Origin: CAZPHU01 sp964419255
GTDB lineage: Bacteria > Fibrobacterota > Chitinivibrionia > Chitinivibrionales > CAYFVL01
Direction: 5' to 3'
DNA: 43,039 nt
Assembly (NCBI GenBank): GCA_964419255.1
Contig: CAYQOU010000034.1
Coordinates: 1 to 43,039 of the forward strand
The notes below the pieces were generated by a model. That model searched no databases. It saw only the letters and a list, made by a program, of their open reading frames with translations, and was not told the origin of the DNA. Each line of letters opens with the position of its first letter. Within the stretch, counting starts at the first letter, position 1. The position numbers and the translations under genes are program-made. Shown in pieces: positions 17,123-27,196 of this stretch.

Positions 17123-19053
17123 ATACACTCTTAATCGTTTTTTTTCTGCTCCTTTTGTCTGCCGGCGGTGCTGCGATTATCCGCTATATCCGTCACTACA
17201 GTGGTCCGCATGCGCTTATATTGCTGTCACTGCGAATCGGCACCCTTATACTTATCGCTCTTGTCTTTTTTCAACCTAAACTGAGATTTTCCCGCCTTCT
17301 TCCTCCTCACAGGAAAACCGCCGTACTCGTTGACGTCTCAGAAAGTATGAATCTGTTTGACACCGACAGCATCATTGATAGAATCGTATATACTATCGAT
17401 TCGCTACAGGGAAAAGGATCTGCCGGCAAACGAATGCCGGTGTTCGCATTCGGCGACTCACTCCGACCTCTCAGCGGGCTGGGCTCTATCGGCTATATCG
17501 ACAGGCACAGCAGATTCCCTGATGATTTTTCCGAGCCGTCGCTGAAAAATGCCGCCAATATACTGCTGATCTCCGATGGCAACTGGTCAGATTTCGAGAC
17601 GTTCAGCTCCCTTTTGCAGAATAAAGACGTGCGGTATATACCTTTACGAATGAAACGGTACGAACCCTTCGTGGAGCAGAATGCCACCATATCCCCAAAC
17701 CGCTCGCTGGCCGGCACTCGCGCCGAGGCCGACATTGTGCTGAGTGGATACCGGACAGCCAGAGATACAATACATGTTTCGGTTACATCCGAAGCCTTCC
17801 AGGCCGACACAAGCATCGTCGTGGACAGCGGCTTCTTCGACGATTCTCTGGTGGTATCGATTCCCGCAACCGAGCCGGGAACTCGGCTTTACAAGATTAA
17901 ATCCCGTTCCGAAACGGATTCCGCTCCGACGGTCTCCTATGCGACACACAAGACCGTTGCTAAAAAAGTACGAGTCGCTTTTGTGGGTAAACACCATTCG
18001 CTGGACAAGCGTTTTCTGGGAATGGCACTTGAGCGCCATCAGCACGTTGAGCTGGTGTCCATATCGGAGCTCAGAGATGGTGATCTTGCACTATTTTTAG
18101 ACTGTAGCCAGAAAAATAGAGGTTTGTTTTCATCCCTTCCACCATCCATCAGTGTGGTATGTGTGGGTGATATGCCCTGCGCCCGGAAGCAGGAGGAGCC
18201 GTCCGGGACTCTAAAAATAGAGACGGAATCCTCCTTTGATGCCGAATACGGCATGGCCGCACGCTCCCTCCCTCCACCGGCAGTGCTGTTATCATGCTCC
18301 TCCTTACCGGCACAATCCACTATCATGACCGCGCGGCTTGGAAGTGGCGAACGGCTTCCCCTGTTTTACGAAGCAGTATATTCCAACAGGCGAATCATGA
18401 TACTGTCAGCCCGTGGCATATGGAGATGGGATTTCTGGCCGTCGACCGACGCCCGCCAGAACACTAAGACATTTTCATCTTTTTTCATCGACAGAGTTCT
18501 CTCTTTTGCACGAAGAAATGCCAACCGCTCTTTTTTCTCCTACCCCGACCCTGCACCGGTGACCGAAACAGACAGCATCAGATGGCGCATGAGCATACCG
18601 GCGTCGATTCAGATGCAGTCCTCAGAAACAAAAATTGACATGCGGCTTGAAAGGGGAAGTCGCCGGGAAATCGATACATCGTTTACCATCGAAAACTATG
18701 GAGCCGCATCGGTTCGTATCGCTCAACCACCGCTTCAGGCAGACTCCTACCCATATTATATGTCGATAGAAGCTGATACCGGAACGATGATATTTCGGGA
18801 CACTCTGCATGTACACAGGAATAATCGGGAGATGAGAGTGCATGGGCTGAATACGCGTATGCTGGAGCAGATCGCCTCGCAACTAACCCTGCGTCCCGGC
18901 CGGGAGTTCGGTTCATTTGTAAGCGGAAAGGATGCCGGGGATATAACCGTTCAGCAGTCGTTTACGGTGCGACGGAACTGGTGGACGCTGATGCTTCTTA
19001 TTGTGCTTCTGTGCAGTGAGTGGCTGGTGCGGCGATTGTGGCGTTTCGACTGA
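17119..19053 (+). CDS. Membrane protein with von Willebrand factor A-like domain
   Basis: This 644-residue protein begins with two membrane helices (about 2-23 and 33-51). A VWA-like region follows, with the MIDAS motif DVSES at 72-76 and LLISDGNWSD later. The large middle part is unassigned, with an LALFLDC segment like the glutamine-amidotransferase-like domains seen in some such proteins. It ends in a third membrane helix (WWTLMLLIVLLC) and a short basic tail. The arrangement resembles BatA-like or other VWA membrane proteins whose role is unknown. The ATGA overlap shows coupling to nadB, although no functional link is obvious. The stop lies eight bases from the convergent response-regulator stop. 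Confidence 0.7.
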   Translation: MNTLLIVFFLLLLSAGGAAIIRYIRHYSGPHALILLSLRIGTLILIALVFFQPKLRFSRLLPPHRKTAVLVDVSESMNLFDTDSIIDRIVYTIDSLQGKGSAGKRMPVFAFGDSLRPLSGLGSIGYIDRHSRFPDDFSEPSLKNAANILLISDGNWSDFETFSSLLQNKDVRYIPLRMKRYEPFVEQNATISPNRSLAGTRAEADIVLSGYRTARDTIHVSVTSEAFQADTSIVVDSGFFDDSLVVSIPATEPGTRLYKIKSRSETDSAPTVSYATHKTVAKKVRVAFVGKHHSLDKRFLGMALERHQHVELVSISELRDGDLALFLDCSQKNRGLFSSLPPSISVVCVGDMPCARKQEEPSGTLKIETESSFDAEYGMAARSLPPPAVLLSCSSLPAQSTIMTARLGSGERLPLFYEAVYSNRRIMILSARGIWRWDFWPSTDARQNTKTFSSFFIDRVLSFARRNANRSFFSYPDPAPVTETDSIRWRMSIPASIQMQSSETKIDMRLERGSRREIDTSFTIENYGAASVRIAQPPLQADSYPYYMSIEADTGTMIFRDTLHVHRNNREMRVHGLNTRMLEQIASQLTLRPGREFGSFVSGKDAGDITVQQSFTVRRNWWTLMLLIVLLCSEWLVRRLWRFD

Positions 19054-19061
19054 TCTGTTCT

Positions 19062-20444
19062 TTACTTGTAAACAGAGACAATATTGTATGTTTTCATCTT
19101 CTGATAAAGCGTCTTGGGGTTAATCTGCAGTAACTTTGCGGCATGTCCTTTATGTCCATCCACATATTTAAGGACTTTTATTATGTGCCTGCGCTCCATT
19201 TCCTTAATTGACAAACTGGCAGGATCAAATGCCGGCTCCACATCCAGTGTCACAGCTGTGGTGGGAATTTTTTCGGCAGTTTGTGGACCTGTCAGAAAAG
19301 AAAGCTCGGATGCAGTTATCAACTGAGATGAACTCAGGATGCAGGTTCGCTCGACAACATTTTTCAACTCCCGCACATTACCGGGCCAGTTATATCGCAT
19401 AAAAACATCATATGCGGCTCTGTCGAATTTGCGATTAAACGATTGACTGGCAAGAATAGCATCGACCAGACTGGGAATATCCTCGATATGTTCTCTGAGC
19501 GGCGGCACCCGCACCGACAGCACATTCAGTCTATAGTACAGATCCGCACGAAATTCTTTTTGCGCGACCAGCTTCTCCAGAGGTTTATTTGTCGCACAGA
19601 TAATTCTTACGTTCAGACTGATATCCTTGGTGCCACCGACGCGCCGGATGTCACCGGTTTCCAGGAAACGCAGCAGTTTTGCCTGAAAATGCATCGGAAT
19701 TTCACCAACTTCATCTAAAAACAGTGTCCCCCCGTCGGCGATTTCCGCCAGCCCTCTTTTCTGCATCTTTGCATCGGTGAAAGCGCCTTTTTCGTGCCCG
19801 AACAGCTCGCTTTCCAGAAGCGACTCGGAAAAGGATGCACAGTTGACAACCACAAACGGTTTATCTTTGTTGTGACTCTCGTCGTGAATCGATCGGGCGA
19901 CCAGCTCCTTACCGGTACCACTTTCTCCCAGGATAAGGACTGTTGACTGAGTCGGTGCCACCCGCATGATAAAGTTCTTCAGCTCTCGCATCGGACGACT
20001 CTCGCCGATCAGCTTACCGCCATAGCGACTTCTCTGCACCTCTTCCCGAAGCATCTGCATGTCAAGCTGAGAACGCTGATACTCGATCGCCCGCTCTATC
20101 TGGATCAACAATTCGTTGAGAGAATAGGGTTTTCTGACATACTCGAAAGCCCCCAGCTTCATGCATTCAATCGCCCCTTCAATAGTCGCATTACCAGTCA
20201 GCACGATAGCTTCCGTAGTAATCCCCTCTTCCTTCATGGTGCGAAGGACTGATATGCCATCCTTTTTAGGCATGACAATGTCAAGAAGGATCACATTGTA
20301 ATACTCCTGCCTCAGGCTCGTAAGAGCCGATTGACCATCCTCTGCGACATCAACGGCATAACCCGCTCGTGCCAGCTCTTTGCTGAGAAGCAGCCGCAAT
20401 GAACTTTCATCATCGGCAACCAAAATCTTTCCCTTTTTGGCCAC
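19062..20444 (-). CDS. NtrC-family sigma54-dependent response regulator
   Basis: The 460 residues form three parts. The receiver domain has acidic residues D11-D12, phosphoacceptor D55 and K105. The AAA+ domain has Walker A GESGTGKE at 173-180, the sigma54-contacting GAFTDA at 220-225 and Walker B GGTLFLDEV near 238-246. A C-terminal Fis-type helix-turn-helix contains GHAAKLLQINPKTLYQKMK. It activates RNA polymerase carrying sigma54 after phosphorylation. The start is GTG with GGAGG four bases upstream. It follows the histidine kinase by 15 bases, so the two form a pair. A sigma54 promoter near 42872 is one possible target, which is inference only. Confidence 0.95.
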   Translation of the reverse strand: MAKKGKILVADDESSLRLLLSKELARAGYAVDVAEDGQSALTSLRQEYYNVILLDIVMPKKDGISVLRTMKEEGITTEAIVLTGNATIEGAIECMKLGAFEYVRKPYSLNELLIQIERAIEYQRSQLDMQMLREEVQRSRYGGKLIGESRPMRELKNFIMRVAPTQSTVLILGESGTGKELVARSIHDESHNKDKPFVVVNCASFSESLLESELFGHEKGAFTDAKMQKRGLAEIADGGTLFLDEVGEIPMHFQAKLLRFLETGDIRRVGGTKDISLNVRIICATNKPLEKLVAQKEFRADLYYRLNVLSVRVPPLREHIEDIPSLVDAILASQSFNRKFDRAAYDVFMRYNWPGNVRELKNVVERTCILSSSQLITASELSFLTGPQTAEKIPTTAVTLDVEPAFDPASLSIKEMERRHIIKVLKYVDGHKGHAAKLLQINPKTLYQKMKTYNIVSVYK

Positions 20445-20459
20445 ACAACCTCCACTATG

Positions 20460-21977
20460 TTATTTTCTGCAGGGAATGTCGATTACTACCTGTGTGCCTG
20501 TTCCCGGCTCACTGAAAATATCGATATCACCCTCGCACTCTTCCATAATTTTGTGACATATACTGAGCCCCAGCCCCGTGCCTTTCCCAACTTCCTTGGT
20601 TGTAAAGAAAGGATCAAAAACCCTGGGTAAGACCTCCGGAGAGATACCGGGGCCGGTATCCTGTACTTTCAGCCGAACAAACCGTCCATCAAGTTCCTTC
20701 TCGGCCTCAATCGTAATATGACATCCTTCTTTACAAAAATCGAGGCAGTTGGAAAGGATATTAATCAGCACCTGCGTAACCTTTTGCGCATCAGCGCGCG
20801 CCTCCATATCCTTTTCCACACGGTTTTCTATATTCATTCCTCTTTTTTGGGCACGTGAGCTGATCAGGGTAAGAGCAGACTGTACGCAGTCCTCAACCTT
20901 TATATCCACGATTTGGGGTTCGCTGTCTCTGGAAAATCTGGCCAGGTTCTCAACGATATCCCTGCATCGTAGAGTTTCTGAGTTGATTATCCCCAAATAC
21001 TGGCGCAGCTCCTCGGCATCCACCGCCTCTTTGTTCTGAAGGCGGAAAATAAGAGCATCAGAAAACCCCATAATAGCAGCCAGAGGATTATTCAACTCAT
21101 GCGCCACCCCAGAGGACAGCGTACCGATGGAAGCCAGCCGGGCGGAGCGATACAGCTGCCGCCGGGCCATCTTCTGCTCCTGTTCAAGCCGAATACGCCT
21201 TGTCTGATCCTGCAATGCAACAACCGTGGACAATCCGCTCTCGTGCTCACCAATGTCCAAAGCCCGCATCGAAACCATCACATGATGATTGTCATCATCG
21301 ACAAAAACCGTCTCGTATACAGGAGTATCATGCGAAGGACGCTCGGTTTTGCTCACAGTGTCAAGAAAAGCAAACACCTGCCCCTTATGCTTGTCAGTAA
21401 AAAAACTGCTGAAACATTGTCCAAGGATTCTTGCCCGCGGTAAACCACTGACCAGTTCAAAGGCTTTGTTACAGTCGCTTATCCTACGATGCCTGTCAAG
21501 GGAAATACACATCTCAGGCACATGCTCATATAAACATTGATACCGGCTTCTGGATAAAAACAGCTCCCGCTGCAGCTGCCGTATCCGTAACATGCTTCGG
21601 ATACGTGCCAGAAGCTCATCATATGAAAACGGTTTGGTCACGTAATCATCCGCATATGCCAGCCCCGCGATTTTATCATCTTCGGTGCGCAAGGCTGACA
21701 CCATGATAATCGGAATGAATCGATCCGTACAGATTTCCTCCTTGACCGTGCGAGCCACGGTCAACCCATCCATGCCGGGCATCATGATATCCAACAACAC
21801 CAGATCAACCTCATGCTCGCGGATATAGGCTAAAGCATCCTCTCCCTTTACTGCTGTGACTGCACGATATCCTTCCTCGGTGAGTAGCATCTCCACCATA
21901 GATGAAATATCCGCCTCATCATCGACTATCAGAATACGGGGAGACAGATCCGGTTTATCGTTTTCCGAACAGTTCAT
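20460..21977 (-). CDS. Hybrid sensor: receiver-PAS-histidine kinase
   Basis: The 505 residues begin with a receiver domain (D19-D20, phosphoacceptor D63, K115 in DYVTKP). A PAS-like domain follows at about 145-255, then a HisKA helix pair with the phosphorylated histidine H293 in VAHELNNP. The HATPase domain shows NILSNCLDF, DTGPG and GTGLGLS. There is no membrane helix, so it is cytoplasmic. A receiver at the N terminus of a kinase suggests that another kinase feeds in, or that the receiver tunes the kinase. It should phosphorylate the regulator encoded next to it. Its first 23 bases overlap the end of rdgB. Confidence 0.93.
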   Translation of the reverse strand: MNCSENDKPDLSPRILIVDDEADISSMVEMLLTEEGYRAVTAVKGEDALAYIREHEVDLVLLDIMMPGMDGLTVARTVKEEICTDRFIPIIMVSALRTEDDKIAGLAYADDYVTKPFSYDELLARIRSMLRIRQLQRELFLSRSRYQCLYEHVPEMCISLDRHRRISDCNKAFELVSGLPRARILGQCFSSFFTDKHKGQVFAFLDTVSKTERPSHDTPVYETVFVDDDNHHVMVSMRALDIGEHESGLSTVVALQDQTRRIRLEQEQKMARRQLYRSARLASIGTLSSGVAHELNNPLAAIMGFSDALIFRLQNKEAVDAEELRQYLGIINSETLRCRDIVENLARFSRDSEPQIVDIKVEDCVQSALTLISSRAQKRGMNIENRVEKDMEARADAQKVTQVLINILSNCLDFCKEGCHITIEAEKELDGRFVRLKVQDTGPGISPEVLPRVFDPFFTTKEVGKGTGLGLSICHKIMEECEGDIDIFSEPGTGTQVVIDIPCRK

Positions 21978-22566
21978 GTATTTTCCGGGACAATTCTGAA
22001 AGTGCTTTACCTCTATGACTTATGGCATGCTTATGCTGTGAGGGGATCTGTGCGAAACTCTCCTCCCGGCCGGCAGGCATAAACAGAGGATCGTAGCCAA
22101 ACCCCCCATCTCCCAGAGGCTCAAATCCGATAACCCCCTCACAACTGCCTTCCGCGACATACTCCCTTTCCCCGGGCCCGATAAGCACCATCACGCAACG
22201 GAACCGCGCCGTACGCCCTGTCTTAGGAATCCCTTCCATTCGATTCAACAGAAGATCACAATTCTGCTGATCGGTTGCGTTTTCCCCCGCATACCGTGCA
22301 CTCCTGACTCCAGGCTCTCCATTCAAAGCATCGACTTCAAGCCCCGAATCATCGGCCAGTGTCCAGATCCCTTGCCTCTCAAAAACCCATCGTGCCTTAA
22401 TACGGGCGTTCTGGAGGAATGTGCTGCCGGTTTCCTGAATATCTGGCACTTCAGCCCAGTGATCGGCCAGAGAACTGAAAAAGACCGGCAGATCAGAACA
22501 TATCTGCCGTATCTCTTTGAGCTTACCCCGGTTCCCGGTAGCTACAATGATTTCGGTTTTATCCAT
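21955..22566 (-). CDS. rdgB: Non-canonical purine NTP pyrophosphatase (RdgB/HAM1)
   Basis: This 203-residue protein starts IIVATGNRGKLKEI and contains the typical LADDSGLEVDALNGEPGV and GFGYDPLFMP. The C-terminal HAISHRGKALS is also typical. The enzyme hydrolyses dITP, XTP and ITP to monophosphates and protects DNA from base damage. AAGGT nine bases before the ATG is a plausible ribosome binding site. It lies 78 bases downstream of leuS and overlaps the sensor kinase gene. Confidence 0.95.
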   Translation of the reverse strand: MDKTEIIVATGNRGKLKEIRQICSDLPVFFSSLADHWAEVPDIQETGSTFLQNARIKARWVFERQGIWTLADDSGLEVDALNGEPGVRSARYAGENATDQQNCDLLLNRMEGIPKTGRTARFRCVMVLIGPGEREYVAEGSCEGVIGFEPLGDGGFGYDPLFMPAGREESFAQIPSQHKHAISHRGKALSELSRKIHELFGKR

Positions 22567-22644
22567 TTGTTACTACCTTTTCCCTGCGAGATCGCCTGTA
22601 CACTCATATTGCCATGTAATACGTCACTCTTTCTGAAAGTACAA

Positions 22645-25200
22645 TTATGTAACAACAATATTGACCAGTTTTCCGGGTACTACAATGATTTTTCGCACAG
22701 TTTTTCCTTCCAGGTGCGGCTGCAGTCGAGGAAGTTGCAGTGCCTGCTTCTCCAGGTCCTTCTTTTGCATGTCGCGCTCAGCTTCGAACTGTCCCCGAAG
22801 TTTCCCGTTGACCTGCACCACAATGTTCACCATATCTTCAACCACCAGCTCAGGATCATACCGCGGCCAGGGCGCCTGGCATATCAGGCTCTGTTCTCCT
22901 AAACGGGCCCACAGCTCCTCTGCGATGTGCGGTGCAAACGGTGCAATGGTCCGGAGAAATATCTTTATCGTCTCGATCGGCAGACGCTCCGCCTGAGTAG
23001 CCACATTCACAAAAACCATAACCTGAGCAATCGCGGTGTTCATTTTATCGATGGACTCGGTGTTTTCGGTAACCACTTTTATGGTCTTATGCAACTGACG
23101 CCACAAATCCGACACATCCGAGCCCGCACACTCTGTTAGCTTGCCGTTTAGCCGGCCATCTCGCTCATCTACCACAAGACGCCAGATTCGCTGAAGGAGA
23201 CGATATACCCCCTCCACCCCTTTCATCTGCCAGGGAGCACTGGCACTCAATGGCCCCATAAAAAGCTCATACAGCCGCATGGCATCCGCTCCATACTCAT
23301 GAATAACATCCTCCGGATTTACTACATTGTACCGGCTTTTGGACATCTTTTCAATCTGAGTTTTTACCGGACTGCCGCTTTTCTTAACGTACCAGGAGCC
23401 GTTTTTCTCTTCAACTTCATGCGGGTAGTAATATTTGCCGTTATCATCCTGATAGGAATAGGCCAGGATCATACCCTGGTTAAAAAGTTTCTGGAAAGGC
23501 TCTTTGGTTGAAACCAAACCGCAATCGTAGAGCACCTTGTGCCAGAATCGGGCATACAGAAGATGCAATACGGCATGCTCCGCCCCTCCGACATACAAAT
23601 CCACCGGCATCCAGTACTCCTCGGCTTCCTTTGACCAGGGTTGTCTATTATTGTGCGGATCAAGGAAACGAAGATAATACCAGCAGGAGCCGGCCCACTG
23701 AGGCATCGTATTGGTTTCACGCATGCCGGTACGTCCATCGGGCAAAGTCACCATCAGCCACTCATCCCCCGCACGGGCAAGCGGCGGCCGTCCATCCTCG
23801 GTCGGACGATATTCATCGATGTCGGGAAGCTCGACGGGAAGATGCTGTTCGGGCAATGTTACAACCGTTCCATCCTCCAGATGAACAACCGGAAACGGCT
23901 CTCCCCAGTACCTCTGACGAGAAAACAGCCAGTCGCGCAAACGATACTGTATTCGTTTTTTTCCGTGTCCATTCTCTTGCAGCCAGGAGATGATTTTCGA
24001 TTTGGCCTGTTCTACAGAAAGATCGTTGAGAAAATCACTGTTGACCAGTTTCCCCTCACCACTATGAGCCGCCTCCTGTACCGAAACTTCCCCACCGGAA
24101 ATCACCTCGATTATGGGCAGGTCAAATTTCCTTGCAAACTCATGGTCTCGCTCGTCGTGTGCGGGAACGGCCATTATTGCTCCGGTTCCATAGGAAAGAA
24201 GCACATAGTCGGCAATCCAGACCGGCAGAGCCGTGCCGTTTACGGGATTGATTGCATACGCCCCGGTGAAGACTCCGGTCTTCTGTTTGGCCAGATCTGT
24301 ACGGTCAAGATCGGATTTGTTGCGAGCCGTCTCCACATATGCGGCGACTTCGTCAGCTCGGGCGGGATCGGTGATCCGTTCGACAAGCGGATGTTCGGGG
24401 GCCAGCACACAATAGGTTGCACCGAAAAGAGTATCGGGGCGCGTGGTAAAAACGGTAAAGGATTCCTGCTTATCCTGTATCTGGAAAACAACATCCGCCC
24501 CTTCACTTTTTCCTATCCAGTTACGCTGCATCTCCTTTATGCTTTCGGTCCAATCCAACTCTTCCAGATCCTGCAGGAGCCGCTCGGCATATGCGGTTAT
24601 GCGCAGCATCCATTGACGCATCAGACGGCGTTCGACAAAATCTCCCGTCTCGACATACCTGCCGTCCTTCACCTCCTCATTGGCCAAAACCGTACCCAGC
24701 GCCGGACACCAGTTCACCGGGACATCGGCCATATAGGCCAGCCCCTTCTCGTACAGTTTCAAGAAGATCCATTGAGTCCACCGATAATAATCGGGTGATG
24801 AGGTATTGATCTCACGATCCCAGTCATAGGAAAATCCCAACCGGTTGATCTGATTGCGAAAATTATCGACATTTCTCCTGGTAATGACCGCCGGATGCAG
24901 ATTTTCCCTAACGGCAGCCCGCTCAGCGGGCAATCCTAATGCATCCCAGCCCATGGGATGCAGCACATTGTACCCCTGCATACGCTTCAGACGAGCTATG
25001 ACATCGGTTGCGGTATATCCTTCCGCATGCCCCACATGCAGGCCTGCGCCAGATGGATACGGGAACATGTCAAGTACATAAAACTTAGGTTTTTTCTTCA
25101 ATTCCTGAGTGTCTGTCGGACTCCGAAAGGCCTGGTGTTTGTCCCATGTTTTCTGCCACTTGGGCTCGATTTCAGAATGATTGTACACATTACTACTCAT
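22645..25200 (-). CDS. leuS: Leucyl-tRNA synthetase
   Basis: This 851-residue class I synthetase charges tRNA-Leu with leucine. It shows the HIGH-type motif HVGH (55-58) in PYPSGAGLHVGHAEGY, an editing (CP1) domain with FTTRPDTLFGATY, and KMSKS in EKMSKSRYNVVNP. The C-terminal anticodon domain is complete. The open frame continues to 25335, but the ATG at 25200 is preceded by GGGAG and gives the usual N terminus. It lies 58 bases after the sugar-nucleotide decarboxylase gene and may share its transcript. Confidence 0.97.
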   Translation of the reverse strand: MSSNVYNHSEIEPKWQKTWDKHQAFRSPTDTQELKKKPKFYVLDMFPYPSGAGLHVGHAEGYTATDVIARLKRMQGYNVLHPMGWDALGLPAERAAVRENLHPAVITRRNVDNFRNQINRLGFSYDWDREINTSSPDYYRWTQWIFLKLYEKGLAYMADVPVNWCPALGTVLANEEVKDGRYVETGDFVERRLMRQWMLRITAYAERLLQDLEELDWTESIKEMQRNWIGKSEGADVVFQIQDKQESFTVFTTRPDTLFGATYCVLAPEHPLVERITDPARADEVAAYVETARNKSDLDRTDLAKQKTGVFTGAYAINPVNGTALPVWIADYVLLSYGTGAIMAVPAHDERDHEFARKFDLPIIEVISGGEVSVQEAAHSGEGKLVNSDFLNDLSVEQAKSKIISWLQENGHGKKRIQYRLRDWLFSRQRYWGEPFPVVHLEDGTVVTLPEQHLPVELPDIDEYRPTEDGRPPLARAGDEWLMVTLPDGRTGMRETNTMPQWAGSCWYYLRFLDPHNNRQPWSKEAEEYWMPVDLYVGGAEHAVLHLLYARFWHKVLYDCGLVSTKEPFQKLFNQGMILAYSYQDDNGKYYYPHEVEEKNGSWYVKKSGSPVKTQIEKMSKSRYNVVNPEDVIHEYGADAMRLYELFMGPLSASAPWQMKGVEGVYRLLQRIWRLVVDERDGRLNGKLTECAGSDVSDLWRQLHKTIKVVTENTESIDKMNTAIAQVMVFVNVATQAERLPIETIKIFLRTIAPFAPHIAEELWARLGEQSLICQAPWPRYDPELVVEDMVNIVVQVNGKLRGQFEAERDMQKKDLEKQALQLPRLQPHLEGKTVRKIIVVPGKLVNIVVT

Positions 25201-25258
25201 AGATTCTCCCACACGATATGCCTCAATGCCCACCGGGTCATTGTATGATTCACATTTT

Positions 25259-26221
25259 TCAGAGTACCGGATTTCCCATCTTCTGTTGCTCAAGTATCTC
25301 CCGAAAATACTCAATTGTACTTGATAAGCCATCATTTAAAGAGATTGTCGGTTCCCAGCCCAGAATCTTTTGTGCCTGCGAAATATCGGGCCTGCGTTTC
25401 TTCGGATCGTCGCTGGGAAGAGGATTGTAGACAATCTTAGATCCGCTTTTCACCTGATCGACGATCTGCTCCGCGATTTGTTTTATCGTGAACTCTTCCG
25501 GATTTCCCACGTTAATCGGCCCCTGAACCCCATTAGTGTTCATTAGCCTGATCATACCCTCGATAAGATCGCTGACGTAGCAGAATGAACGCGTCTGAGA
25601 GCCATCACCATACACGGTGATATCTTCCCCCTTTAGAGCCTGCACAATGAAGTTGGAAACCACCCGCCCGTCATTTGGATGCATACGCGGTCCGTACGTA
25701 TTGAAAATCCGGATGATGCGTATATCCACATCATTCATTCGATGATAGTCGAAAAAAAGTGTCTCCGCCACCCGCTTGCCTTCATCGTAACAGGAGCGTA
25801 ATCCTATGGGATTTACATTTCCCCAGTAATCTTCTGTTTGAGGATGAATACTGGGATCGCCATACACCTCGGAGGTTGATGCCTGCAGAACACGCGCCTT
25901 TACTCGCTTTGCCAATCCAAGCACGTTTATCGCTCCCATAACACTGGTCTTGATTGTCTTGACGGCATTATACTGATAGTGAATGGGTGAGGCCGGACAG
26001 GCAAGGTTGTAGATCTGATCAACCTCGAGGAAAACCGGCATGGTGATGTCATGTCTGATCAACTCAAATGTATAGTAATCCCGCAGATGAGCAACATTTT
26101 TTTTGCGTCCGGTGAAAAAATTGTCCAGACATAACACCTCGTTACCTTCTTTGAGTAATCGCTCACACAAATGGGAGCCCAGAAATCCGGCTCCTCCTGT
26201 TACCAGGATACGCTTTCCCAT
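25259..26221 (-). CDS. UDP-glucuronate decarboxylase-like NAD-dependent epimerase/dehydratase
   Basis: This 320-residue extended short-chain dehydrogenase has the NAD-binding GGAGFLG at 9-15 and the conserved NLACPASPIHYQ region. The active-site Y-x3-K lies in CYDEGKR, and RIFNTYGPRM follows. The wording of these blocks fits UDP-xylose synthase (UXS), which converts UDP-glucuronate to UDP-xylose, better than GalE or RmlB. Xylose-bearing polysaccharides or glycoconjugates are the likely use. AAGGAG lies upstream of the ATG at a longer than usual distance. Its neighbours are a PfkB kinase and leuS, which do not define the pathway. Confidence 0.88.
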   Translation of the reverse strand: MGKRILVTGGAGFLGSHLCERLLKEGNEVLCLDNFFTGRKKNVAHLRDYYTFELIRHDITMPVFLEVDQIYNLACPASPIHYQYNAVKTIKTSVMGAINVLGLAKRVKARVLQASTSEVYGDPSIHPQTEDYWGNVNPIGLRSCYDEGKRVAETLFFDYHRMNDVDIRIIRIFNTYGPRMHPNDGRVVSNFIVQALKGEDITVYGDGSQTRSFCYVSDLIEGMIRLMNTNGVQGPINVGNPEEFTIKQIAEQIVDQVKSGSKIVYNPLPSDDPKKRRPDISQAQKILGWEPTISLNDGLSSTIEYFREILEQQKMGNPVL

Positions 26222-26266
26222 GCTTGTTCTCTCTCCTTTTTATTCAATAAAATCTTGATTGACCCC

Positions 26267-27196
26267 TCAGACCGCTTCGACACGAACATTTTCCATCAGG
26301 CGCCAGACCTCATCCCGCTGTATAACCCCCGGGCCCCGATGCAATGCATTTCCTGCTCCGCACGCGATTGCCAGCCGACATGTCTCGGAAAAAGAAAAAC
26401 CGCGGCCATGTGCCACAAGCAGACCGGCAACCATGGCATCACCACACCCCACGGTATCCACCGGCTCTATCGATGGCCCGCAACACAAGAGACATTCGTT
26501 CTGATGAATCGCGATCATCCCATCGGCTCCCAGTGAAATAAAAACGTACTCGATTCCCAGATCCAGTAACCGTTTGCCTTTCAGCGCGATGTGATGAACC
26601 CCCTGAATGTGCTCACCGAAAAACTCCTCGAGCTCTGAGAGGTTGGGCTTAACCATGGTTGGGAAGGCGCGCACACCCTGCCGCAATGCTTCACCTCTGC
26701 TGTCCAGCAGACAAAATATTTGTTTTTCCCGAACAGCCCGAATCAGACGGGCATACGTATCGGGTGTAAATCCCCGGGGTAGACTACCGGTGAAGACCCA
26801 CCTATCCCCCTTTTCCAGATGACTCTGAACGAATGCGATAAATTCATCCTGCACCCTCGGAGGGTAGGAGGTTCCGACACTGTTTATATGGGTTGCCTGT
26901 CGGATCTCCTTTTCGGCAAAAGTGGTATTTATTCGAGCACTTCCGGCGACAGGATAAAAAGCGTAATCAATTTCGAGCAGATCGAGATAGGTGCTGAAAC
27001 GAACCCGGTCATTGTCCGGAATGAGAGCCAGCACCCGTGTATCCTCTCCGAGGGCCTTTACAACCTTGGCTACGTTTATACCCTTCCCGGCAGGGTAAAT
27101 AGAGGAAGGGATATCGACCGCAGTGGTACCGGGCTTTAACTCATCCAGCGTATACACAACATCAACAGCAGGATTACACATTGCACACTGAATCAA
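26267..27196 (-). CDS. PfkB-family sugar kinase (1-phosphofructokinase-like)
   Basis: This 309-residue protein opens with CNPAVDVVYTLDEL and has the signature GKGINVAKVVKALG, as in 1-phosphofructokinase and tagatose-6-phosphate kinase. The catalytic motif reads VDTVGCGDAMVAG, with cysteine where GAGD is usual. It should transfer phosphate from ATP to a sugar phosphate; fructose-1-phosphate, tagatose-6-phosphate and fructose-6-phosphate are all possible. I chose the TTG at 27196 because GAAGGG lies six bases before it and the first strand is then complete. ATG at 27181 is the alternative. The TTG overlaps the stop of a small membrane ORF. Confidence 0.85.
   Translation of the reverse strand: MIQCAMCNPAVDVVYTLDELKPGTTAVDIPSSIYPAGKGINVAKVVKALGEDTRVLALIPDNDRVRFSTYLDLLEIDYAFYPVAGSARINTTFAEKEIRQATHINSVGTSYPPRVQDEFIAFVQSHLEKGDRWVFTGSLPRGFTPDTYARLIRAVREKQIFCLLDSRGEALRQGVRAFPTMVKPNLSELEEFFGEHIQGVHHIALKGKRLLDLGIEYVFISLGADGMIAIHQNECLLCCGPSIEPVDTVGCGDAMVAGLLVAHGRGFSFSETCRLAIACGAGNALHRGPGVIQRDEVWRLMENVRVEAV

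Noticed and set aside
23641..24798. 385-codon plus-strand frame opposite leuS
   Set aside because: A shadow of leuS with no recognisable protein features.
25201..25335. Upstream extension of leuS
   Set aside because: The ATG at 25200 has GGGAG in front and matches the usual LeuRS N terminus.
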